DNA of 24,279 bases from Hypsibius dujardini (lineage: Eukaryota > Tardigrada > Eutardigrada > Parachela > Hypsibiidae). The translations under genes were made by a program, and so were the position numbers. The stretch is taken from contig LRSR01004048.1 in NCBI GenBank assembly GCA_001579985.1, forward strand, positions 1 through 24,279, read 5' to 3'. Position 1 is the stretch's first letter. The number at the start of each line of letters is the position of its first letter. Positions 9,901 through 17,087 of this stretch are shown here, piece after piece. The notes under the pieces were generated by a model. That model was given only the letters and a program-made list of their open reading frames with translations. It was not told where the DNA came from and ran no database searches.

Positions 9901-10290
9901 CATAAACTTTCACGGTCCATATCGATGAAGCAAAGCTAACTCACCAATCAACCAACCGATTCCCTTATCAAGGCAGCAGCCCACGCCAGTCTCTCAATCC
10001 ATCAATCAATCAGACACAAACAGCACAAACGCGTCCTCCATTAGTCCCATCTTCCCCCAATGACCACTCACCTCACTCAGCACTCTCGACGTAGCACGGC
10101 TCTTCTCATCGGCCCCACCGACAGCAGCCTCCTTTCCGACGGAGTTGCTCGGCAGATTCGTTTTCCCGGAAAGGGGAAGAGGCCTGGGAGAAATCGGACA
10201 TTTCTCGGCGGTCGACATCGTCTCGGCCATCTCCGCCGTCGTCGATGGTCCTTGCTCCTTCGACGATCGATTCTCGCCTTGGTGCGGCAT
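4216..10290 (-). CDS. PIAS: PIAS-family E3 SUMO-protein ligase (PINIT + SP-RING), SAP-less, 10 coding exons, ~975 aa
   Basis: Nuclear E3 ligase expected to pass SUMO from Ubc9 to transcription and chromatin proteins. Exons in coding order: 10290-10072, 9127-8121, 7851-7410, 6808-6523, 6439-6234, 5705-5526, 5445-5340, 5144-4901, 4531-4398, 4319-4216 (TGA). All nine introns are GT-AG and every exon phase matches. Residues 1 to ~630 are Ser/Pro/Thr/Ala-rich, with Gln/Asn-rich stretches in exon 3. A PINIT domain runs from ~638 (AFDVLGPIGIR, then LLFRFCPEV, LMLNGR) to ~775. The SP-RING lies at ~839-897 with C841, C857, H859, C862, C881 and C884 (NCDHVDCFD, WSCPKC). The last five residues, VIDLD, form a SUMO-interacting motif. 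The start is the first ATG after an in-frame TGA at 10324-10326. Family members are usually ~550-650 aa and begin with a SAP domain, which I do not see. An undetected upstream exon remains possible. ZMIZ proteins also carry this RING, but the PINIT favours PIAS. Confidence 0.93.
4606..4894. repeat. GACA-type tetranucleotide array with 132-bp higher-order duplication (PIAS intron 8)
   Basis: Plus-strand (GACA)n/(CAGA)n runs fill most of the 369-nt intron 8 (4532-4900). A longer unit beginning agcttgacatgatggaca occurs at 4631 and again at 4763, a period of 132 bp, and both units contain the same gttacccagaccg segment. The array reaches to within a few bases of the splice donor at 4899-4900. 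Cys/Val/Leu-rich open frames across it are translations of simple repeat. Confidence 0.9.
6122..6228. mobile_element. Fragment of the 2120-2288 MITE family in PIAS intron 5
   Basis: The segment ctccgcccctttcgcccat at about 6161 and the following ccggaccctcc...cttgtcgct match the right arm of the 2120-2288 foldback (cgcccctttcgcccatt, ccgggaccctcc, ctgtcgctta). The preceding gatact...accacc resembles that element's centre. The left arm is not evident, so this is a partial or degenerate copy. It ends only a few bases from the exon 5 splice donor (6232-6233). The rest of intron 5 is AT-rich (about 6000-6115) with nothing recognised. Confidence 0.6.
6930..7392. repeat. TCTG/CTGC-type tetranucleotide array (PIAS intron 3)
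   Basis: A perfect (GTCT)n/(CTGT)n core at about 6931-6968 is followed by degenerate CTGT, GTTT, CTGC and CAGT units to about 7390. This accounts for most of the 601-nt intron 3 (6809-7409). The array is on the opposite strand to that in intron 8, so orientation relative to transcription is not conserved. Leu/Ser/Cys-rich frames here are repeat translations. Confidence 0.9.
7936..8040. repeat. CTGC-type tetranucleotide array (PIAS intron 2)
   Basis: Runs of CCTG/CTGC and CTGT units occupy the middle of the 269-nt intron 2 (7852-8120). The array is shorter and more degenerate than the one in intron 3 but has the same composition and plus-strand orientation. Confidence 0.85.
9238..9480. repeat. 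Diverged ~154-bp direct duplication in PIAS intron 1
   Basis: Two AT-rich blocks share order and spacing. The gtttttattt motif at 9238 and 9392 and the tttttaagttaat motif near 9303 and 9456 are each about 154 bp apart, with tcacgt preceding the second motif in both. The remainder of intron 1 (9128-10071) is AT-rich with several ATCA tracts and no recognised exon. Confidence 0.5.
9994..10013. repeat. ATCA short tandem tract near PIAS exon 1 donor
   Basis: An atcaatcaatca tract lies about 60 nt downstream of the first PIAS splice donor in the transcript. Similar short tracts occur near 9530, 9727, 9950, 10600, 11535-11605, 12270 and 14238. On the other strand the repeat spells TGATTGAT, which is a known Pbx/Exd-Hox composite site; any regulatory role is inference. 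Confidence 0.5.
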
Positions 10291-10860
10291 AGTATGATGA
10301 CTGTTGTCCTCCGTTAAAAAAGATCAAATCAGAATCCCGCAATGCTTAAACCAGAACAGCGATTGGCGAGCGACGAACACTCAAAATGAATAGGCAAAAT
10401 GAAACAGGCAAAATGGACTGTACGAGAGTCGGACGGCCTATTTACACATTTAGTTTCACAAAACATCACAAAGGATGGTCCTACATGTTTGACATTAAAA
10501 CCGAAAAATGTTGGGTTATTAATTGCGGGAAAAAAAGTCAAAAAAAGCAATCAAACCAAGGCGCGAAAAATAAAGTGTAAGCAAACTGTAGATGTCCCCT
10601 TTGATTGATTGGTGAATAGGAATTTTCAAGCTTCTCCATTCACGCTGTCAAACGAAAGTGGCGGTGACGCAATTTGTCACGTTATGTGTAAAAAAGGGCC
10701 GTGTAAAATGCGATCTACGTTGACAAGTCAGCTAAAGGGTTGGTTTCTTCTGCAGCTGTTAAAAAGTGAGTTGACTCCTTGTGATTTGCGTCCGGTGATT
10801 CGCGTCAGGTTCGTTTTCGCAACATGAATCATCATTCAAGAAAACTCATCAAACTTGTGA
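10291..10860. other. PIAS 5' flank / shared intergenic region
   Basis: This stretch lies between the divergent PIAS and myosin light-chain genes. I see no exon, tRNA or repeat beyond one gattgattgg tract near 10600. No clear TATA box was found for PIAS. Promoter function is inferred purely from position. A cag 10 nt upstream of the PIAS ATG could serve as a splice acceptor if an upstream PIAS exon exists. Confidence 0.4.
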
Positions 10861-10869
10861 GTTGTCACA

Positions 10870-11061
10870 GACAGACAGGCAGGCCGCAGTCGCCCCATTT
10901 TTGACGGTTTATTTGTCATTCCTACGCGCGTTGCCTGGCTCACCATTGCACTTCCCCGTCGCTACAGGTCACCCAGTATATCAGCGGAATCATCTTCCAT
11001 TCCCTTTTGAATCCTATCAAGCTTCTTATCCGGACTTGAGATCTCCGCAGAGTAACGCAAC
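10870..11061 (+). other. Possible 5' UTR exon of the myosin light-chain gene
   Basis: A strong donor-like caac|gtaagta lies at 11061/11062, and a pyrimidine-rich acceptor-like tract ends ...cgtgaag just before the coding exon (about 11650). Together they would define a 5' UTR intron of about 590 nt. The transcription start is not visible, so the left end is a guess. If correct, the two genes' promoters are separated by roughly 0.6 kb. Confidence 0.35.
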
Positions 11062-11530
11062 GTAAGTAGTGCAGGTACTTGGATTGGACCGCTCTTGCTT
11101 GCGCTGGATTGCTTGATTGCCCTTTTCAATATCCCCGAAGGTCATTTCTTTTCCTCTTGCTTTCCAAAACCTTACCTTTGACCAGGGCTGGGCTAGCAGT
11201 AAATTTTTACTCTATTTTCTCCTAATATTTAAACTATTCTTTTGGATATTAGATCAAAACTGATGATATTCGGTGATGAAAACTTTATGAGACCCCTTCT
11301 GTTGATAAAATGTTCACAAATGTCGGTGCTAGAACAGCTCTGCCTTTGGCATGAAAACTGAAACATCGATAAAAATATTTTAATCCGTTTCAAATAACTA
11401 CTGTAATTCTTATTCCTTGTTTGGCCTGCTTTAACGTGAGATGATCCGTAAATGATCAACAAGTTCCATAGTACTTTATCACGGCATTGATTGTTGATTG
11501 TGTTTGTTGCCTGCTTGGTCTCGGTCACGC

Positions 11531-11612
11531 TTGATTGATTGCGAGATTGATTCAATTGGCCTGTAAATATTTACTGGAACAATCAATAATTGATTGGTTG
11601 ATTGTGCGGTGA
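11531..11612. promoter_or_regulatory. Cluster of TGATTGAT-type tracts upstream of the light-chain start
   Basis: Within 80 bp there are ttgattgattg, gagattgattc, aatcaataattgattgg and ttgattgtg. Each contains TGATTGAT or a one-base variant, the consensus bound by Pbx/Exd with Hox partners. The cluster ends about 55 nt before the ATG and would lie inside the proposed 5' UTR intron. Enhancer function is inference; it may be only a simple-repeat tract. Confidence 0.35.
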
Positions 11613-11666
11613 TTATGGTTCCTCACTTTCACTTCTTTTTATTCGTGAAGGAGGACTACGAAGAAA

Positions 11667-12698
11667 ATGGTGGCACAACAATCCTTCACTGAGCAGCAGA
11701 TTGGCGACTTCCAAGAAGCATTTTCTCTCTTCGACAACAAGGGAGATGGCAAAATCTTTGCCTCCCAATTGGGAGAAGTGCTGCGAGCCTTGGGCCAGAA
11801 TCCCACGGAAAGCGATGTGAAAAAGTACCAGCAGCAGTACAAATCCGACCAGCGCATCAGCTTTGACATTTTCCTCCCCATTCTGCACGAGATTTCCCGG
11901 GTGAAGGAAGCCTATTCCTTCGACGGTTTTGCTGAGGGTAAGTTCTGCATTTGCAGCAAAATGTATTTCGACAGGGCCGAATCATCAATTGCCAGTGGAG
12001 CTATCAAATCCAGTAAATGTAAAACTTGTGGTTTTGCGGCTTTCAGTTTTAAATTCAATATTCATTTATTTATTTTTAATCATAAAAAAATACAAATTAA
12101 TTCTGTTGATGTTATGGGCCAAAATTACTTTAATATATTTGGGTTTTTTTTTAAATTTTATTTTTAATGCACAAATGTTGTTTTTTTGGTTTGGAATTGT
12201 TTTCATTCAAGTTTGCTTTGTGGTCAGTTTATATTCGTTTTGTTTGGATTCGAACTCGTTTTCTGAATCAATCAATTAATCAACCACGCATCACTGGACA
12301 GTTTTATAATGAAGCCGTTTAATTTTATCTTTTAATCAAGGCTTCAAATTTATTTAAGCCTCATTTGGCTTTATGAAAAGTCCCATCGTTTTGGCATTGA
12401 GGTGTGCTTCATTTTTCTGCTTTTTGCTTGGCAGGTTTGCGGCATTTCGACACGGAAGGCAACGGGATGATCAAGACGTCGGAGCTGCGCCATCTTCTCA
12501 CCACTCTCGGTATGATGATCTTGGTAACTTGACAAGGGGAAGAAAGCTAGGCGTTTCTTTTTTACATGCCGTTTGTTTTGCAAAATGGCAGGTGACAAAC
12601 TCACCGAGGAGGAATTTAAGGACCTGGTCGCCGGCCAAGAGGACAGCAACGGCAACGTCGCCTACGAAGACTTTATCCGCAACTTGATGAGCAACTGA
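11667..12698 (+). CDS. Mlc-c: Myosin essential light chain (alkali-type, EF-hand), 3 coding exons, 150 aa
   Basis: Binds the first IQ motif of the myosin II heavy-chain neck and stiffens the lever arm. Exons are 11667-11937, 12435-12509 and 12592-12698 (TGA). Both introns are GT-AG and phase 1, placed after FAEG and after TTLG. The 150 aa equal the family length. EF-hand 1 (FDNKGDGKI) is followed by [15 protein letters not shown], a signature of essential light chains. The C-lobe has [19 protein letters not shown] and [17 protein letters not shown]-hand 1 has Gln instead of Glu at position 12, and the last loop lacks canonical ligands, as expected for a family that has mostly lost calcium binding. 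The start is ATG in the context aagaaaATGG, and no in-frame upstream Met continues the homology. It is closest by eye to Mlc-c/mlc-5/MYL6, not to regulatory light chains or calmodulin. No clear AATAAA lies close by; one at 13383-13388 would give a long 3' UTR. Confidence 0.95.
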
Positions 12699-13960
12699 GG
12701 ATACGCGATGCAAGGGTGAACGTGAACGGGACATGTACATGCAATTTATCCCGAAAGTGACTAAATGACTTGAAAGTGGCCGTTCCAGGCAGCTAACCGT
12801 GAAGTCATGCCAGCACATTACTCGCTGCTTTGTGTAGCAAGCAACTGACCAGTTCGTGCGACCTTCGTGCACACTTTATTTCTTTTTTAACCTTCTTCCA
12901 AATACGCAACACGTTCCTTTTCCTGTGGCTTTATTATTATCGCAGCATTTCCTTCTTTACGTGAGCTGAATGAAACTTCGCTTTTGTATGACATAAAAGA
13001 AAACTCTTTTCGCATAGTTGTCTTACCGCCCGGTAGATCTATCCGGATGTTTGTTTTTTGCCTTCCGAATCGAGTGCATGTGCAATGTCCGCCATAGTCC
13101 GAGCCCGGGAGGCATTTGCCCGCCCCGAAAACCGAAAATGGAAGGTAGTGCCTTGGTAAGGTATCGGGTTTTTTCGCGAATAACAAGTATGACTTCGGTT
13201 AAAAGTTGCCCTCCCACTTGCCCCTCTTTATTCCCTCCACTATTGCGTTACCGGTGTTATTGATCAATAGTTATTTCATTTCATAAAATAACAATTGATC
13301 ACCTTAAACCCCTTTGGGGTTCCCTTATCGTGAAAATTAGAAGACCTAAATATCGGACGTTGTCCGAGCGCATTGTGAACGAAATAAAAAAACCCCACCT
13401 TTTGCACCTCGAGGAGTTAATTTGTAAAGGCTTAGACGGCAAGTTCCCCTACCCTCTTTGTTCCCTCCTTTTTCTATTTTCCGATGTTGACCAATGTCCT
13501 TTAATTCGATAAAATACGGACTGATTTTATAGGATTGTTACTGTTTCCTCATGACAGAAACGTGCAAACTCTAATTATTGGACATTGCCCTAATGAGTGC
13601 TGCACTCTCAGGGTTATCGTCACGCCATTTATGCGACCATTGTTCAAATTTCTCGGGTTTGTACATTAAAAGATTGAGGAACAATTGGGCTTTCCAAAAT
13701 GATCAAAATTGTTACTTGCGTCTGCCACACCCTTTTACCGCAAAAACGCGCCTATGGCCAAGAAGTAGTACTGGATGTGGTCATCTTGTTTCGGACACAT
13801 TTTATCCGCTACTGTATATCAGAAGTTGAGCCAAAGGACTGTAATGGGATCCGGAATGAGGCACACCATAAACAACAAAGCAAGTTTTAAATTAATTAGT
13901 AGTCCAAAGGCGAAAAAGATACCCCATTTTCGGTTATATCCTACTTTAGCGACAGTATTT
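12699..13960. other. Light-chain 3' flank, no gene recognised
   Basis: This stretch probably begins with the light-chain 3' UTR. It contains an inverted pair at 13264-13306 (tgatcaatagttattt against aaaataacaattgatca), a ccccTTTggggtt hairpin at about 13308-13320, and two similar C-rich blocks (about 13204-13240 and 13440-13475). Open frames up to 83 codons are present but show no family resemblance, splice structure or compositional bias that I can defend. Confidence 0.4.
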
Positions 13961-13989
13961 AGATTTTGATAATTTTAACTGTTCCGGAT

Positions 13990-14165
13990 TTAAATGATTG
14001 TTCTGAGTCGATTGGCATCAGTCGAATTTCGATCCGAGATTAGGGAACGGAGCTACGGGAGTTTGAAGTAATCAGACAGTTAATTATTCAATCGGTTATA
14101 GCACAGTATACTTAGAGTGAAATTTCGGAATTTGGCCAGCCAATCGATAGAGGATGTTGAGAGGA
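13990..14165. mobile_element. Degenerate relative of the 978-1439 foldback
   Basis: The segment cgattggcatcagtcgaattt...gaacggagcta at about 14010-14055 parallels cgattggcttcagccgaattt...gggcggagtta of the element at 978-1439. The segment ggccagccaatcgat near 14135-14150 supplies a partial opposite arm. The outer arms are not convincing, so limits are approximate. Confidence 0.5.
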
Positions 14166-14478
14166 AACGATTAAAAAACATGTAGGTGAGGAAAGTCAAA
14201 ACTGAGGGAGAAAAAGCAGTTCCAAGTTGCAATACAATCAATCAATCAGCCATTACAATCCCATGCACAATGCACGAGGTGCAGCTCCTTCAAGTGTTCG
14301 AAGTGGAGGTCTATCCGAATATCCAGCCGGCACCGGTCCTGACTTACCCAGGACGCCAAAGGTCCCTAGGTCGGTCAAAAACTCTACTAAATTGGTGATT
14401 GCGGAAGTTCCGAAAAAAATTGGTGGTAAATGAACTCGTCTAGCGCGAGGCAGACTTAATCATTAAAAAGGAGACAGT

Positions 14479-14545
14479 TTGGTAGACAGGCAAGCAAACA
14501 GCAAGGCAGACAGAAAGACAGACGAACAGGCAGACAAGTAGACAT
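14479..14545. repeat. Degenerate GACA/GGCA tetranucleotide array
   Basis: The tract gacaggcaagcaaacag... continues with cagac, aaagacagacg and caggcagac units. It has the same composition and plus-strand sense as the arrays in the MULE intron and PIAS intron 8. The flanking 14170-14780 shows nothing else recognised. Confidence 0.85.
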
Positions 14546-14829
14546 TTTTGTTATCCCGATCGAATGGCTGTCCTTTTATCTGGTTGCTGCAAATTTTTTA
14601 TTGATAGGTATTCGTTTTCTTTTGTAAATAATTTTTGTGAAGTATTTACTTAAACTGTTTTTATTTAGTAGTACCTTTACAAACGAGTCAGATAAGAAAA
14701 AAAACTGACTAGGTAGTTAAGCATGACACCGCATGATTTTTAAAACACGGCAGTGAAAAAAAAAATTATATTCATATTTTACGCGGCGCAACATCAGGCG
14801 GCATTCACAGAACTAAATTTCGCGCGTCA

Positions 14830-15185
14830 AACGGTAGCACCGCTCAATATTTTGGAGCGGCGCGGCACGAAGTGGAATTTTTTTTTTCTGATTACTGTAG
14901 AAAATGCGAGAAATTAGATCTGTAACAGCGGTGAATGATAACGAATTCTGATAAGGCAATAAAAAACGAAAGGAATCCACTTGAGAAGAACTGAGGAACA
15001 GATTGTTGGAATTTCAGTCATCGGAAGGGACATCTTAAAAGATAAAGAACAAGCAATATTGTCGGGGTGTACAATATGTGGTACGAAATGAAGATATAGA
15101 AGGTAGTAATAATAGACAAAAATATGAATTTCTCACTAAACACGGAGTGCTGCGGCTAAAATCTAGCGCGGCGCGGCAGTGGTGC
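14830..15185. repeat. Pair of GC-rich blocks in inverted relation, possible MITE ends
   Basis: Two GC-rich blocks stand out in AT-rich sequence: ggagcggcgcggcacgaagtgg (about 14854) and ctagcgcggcgcggcagtgg (about 15162). Outside the shared gcggcgcggca core, the reverse complement of the first (gtgccgcgccgctccaaaat) also resembles gtgctgcggctaaaat at 15146. No clean termini or target duplication were found. Confidence 0.35.
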
Positions 15186-15439
15186 AGCAAAAAATTTGTT
15201 ATTTCGTTGCTGCCGCTTCGAAGTGCGGCTGTCATGCTTTATTATGTAGTACGGTCACTATGTACAAACAGACGGTAGAAAAACAAGGAAAAGAAGCACC
15301 GGAAAAAAGTTAATAGAGATTTTCCGTCACGTCAAACTCACAAACGCATTCGCGCGGAATTTCAACCTCGTTTTAGTTGCTTTCAGCGCATTCTAATCGC
15401 AATTTTTAGCTGAAGTACAAGTTTTATCCTGGTGCATAG

Positions 15440-15835
15440 TCAATATCGAAGGATTTCTGATTGTGCTTGCCGATGTGGCCTATAACGAGTAAACTCGTCT
15501 AAATCACAAACAGCAGGGTCGTTCTTTTTGATGTGGTAGATGAATTCGTCCAAGGCCAACATCATTGTAGGCATCGGGAATCCATTGTGTCAAACAAGAA
15601 TTTGCTTCAAAATGCCGTTCACCTTTCCCCTTCGTTATTGCTGATTTGATAACCGGCCTCCCATTGGGTGAACTCGCCCTTGTTGTGGTTGACTATATCA
15701 ATTAGGAGAATTCCATAAGGTTGCCATCCACGCCGGTCATTTTGTTCAATCAAGGAAGCAACCAGCTGAGTCGGTGTGGATTTCGGTTATGCGAGCGAAG
15801 CACTGAGCGAGAATTTCGTGGACTTCTTTTTTTTT
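15440..15835 (-). pseudogene. Unidentified decayed coding-like patch
   Basis: On the minus strand several short open segments in different frames read like protein: HEILAQCFARITEIHTD, then GWQPYGILLIDIVNHNKGEF, then LALDEFIYHIKKNDPAVCDL. Frame changes and stops separate them. They do not match the MULE transposase described at 20448-24279, and I cannot name a family. It could be an old transposase or gene relic, or chance. Confidence 0.25.
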
Positions 15836-16080
15836 GTAATCAAAACTGAAAAAGGTTTTTTAATAATCAACATGCCTTAAAGTATATTTTCGGATAATTA
15901 CACAACTGTGTTATGGCAAATTATATGATACTATATGAGATACATACACAATAATATTAATATTATTATGAAGTGTAAATATTGCCGATAAATCGATTTC
16001 AAAGGTAATTGATATATGCTGACCCTATTTATAAAAGGCTTTAATTGCGCAAATCAAAATTTCCGCCTCACTTGTTTGAT

Positions 16081-16506
16081 GGGCGCCAAACGAAAGCGAT
16101 GGCCACCAATTATTTATTTATCCAGAGTTGTCTTGCACCGCCAGAATAGATGATAGATATCTTTCAGCTTTTTAATTATGTGCCATCATTAATAATGAGA
16201 TCCGGGTTTCTACAATTTTTTTTTAAGAATAAGAAATCATAAAAGGCAAATCTGGCAACAAATCAAACATATGATATGAGTCTCTCATTCTGGTGGTAAC
16301 GAAAAAAAGCACACCCGCTCCTCGAGTTACTTTATTATTTGAATATATGACATCTAGCAAAAAATCTTTGGTGTTGGCCTCAGTGATCGTTATTTTTAAA
16401 GTCTATTGGTTCTTTCGCGTTCTTTTCGTTTGATAGCCATTGGTTCCCTTGGAACCGCGAATGCAACCAAGGTAAAATATTTGACATTCCTCATTGATAG
16501 ACTTTT
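16081..16506 (-). mobile_element. Truncated, internally deleted second copy of the MULE transposase gene
   Basis: The sequence parallels 22660-23404 in the same orientation. It includes the splice acceptor ttgttcag at 16507-16514, the segment CSEKSINEEC...YLGCIRG (FAR1/FLYWCH start), then TTRMRDSYH, the second intron, DGT and the VAVAF region. About 300 bp corresponding to 22975-23285 is missing, with the junction near 16388. Homology stops abruptly near 16081 at the segment equivalent to VAVAFVG, so most of the catalytic core, the SWIM finger and the C-terminus are absent. Multiple stops are present. Intron sequence is retained, so the copy arose by DNA transposition or duplication, not by retroposition. 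Confidence 0.8.
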
Positions 16507-16524
16507 CTGAACAATGTAAGCAAT

Positions 16525-16680
16525 AGAGACAAAGGCAAGCAAACAAACAAACAATCAAACAGCCATCCATCCAGCCAGGCGAACTGACAGACAAATAAAC
16601 AGACAAACAAAAGAACGGCCAAACATACTGGCATAAAAACAGGCAAACAAACACATTGGCACACAGACAAACGCTTAGAA
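16525..16680. repeat. Tetranucleotide array in intron 1 of the second MULE copy
   Basis: Degenerate (CAAA)n, (GACA)n and (GGCA)n units begin just upstream, in transcript terms, of the conserved acceptor of the second MULE copy. They occupy the same place as the much longer arrays of the first copy. An interspersed cagccatccatccagccagg resembles cagccagctagccag at 23457. Confidence 0.8.
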
Positions 16681-16908
16681 AACAAACGGTGGAAAACGTT
16701 TTGCTGGGATTATAACAGCCCGAGGCGTAACGGCCGTGCCGTAAATGCTGATGCTGCCCTGGACGCACTCGAGAAGAGCGCCACCACTACTGAGATGTCT
16801 ACAATTACAAAGCCGGCACATAGATGGGCAAACGGGTTCGGAAAACACTAAGATATTGCGCTTGACTTTCAATTAAAAAGCAGGTTTTCACTTTTTGAAA
16901 CAATGGGT

Positions 16909-17087
16909 ACCAGGCAAACGCTCTGTGCTGAATCACTACATGGGTTGAATCAGTCGGGTGGCGGGGGGCGCCGCAAGCGGTGTGTGCATTGCTGAATAAA
17001 TGTTGCTCATAATTTACATTCGTGGCGCCCTCCGCCACCCGACTGATTCACTACATGTAGTGATTCAACACAGGGCGTTTGTTTGGT
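16909..17087. mobile_element. Foldback element, ~180 bp, ~65-bp inverted arms
   Basis: The left arm accaggcaaacgctctgtg...tgaatcactacatg...gaatcagtcgggtggcgg pairs with the right arm read on the opposite strand (accaaacaaacgccctgtgt...tgaatcactacatg...gaatcagtcgggtggcgg), ending at the ggcgcc block. A spacer of about 45 bp lies between the arms. No coding capacity and no obvious target duplication; the superfamily is unassigned. Confidence 0.75.

Noticed and set aside
11667-12698. Calmodulin or troponin C
   Set aside because: Only degenerate EF-hands, the [15 protein letters not shown] signature and 150 aa with [10 protein letters not shown] identify a myosin essential light chain.
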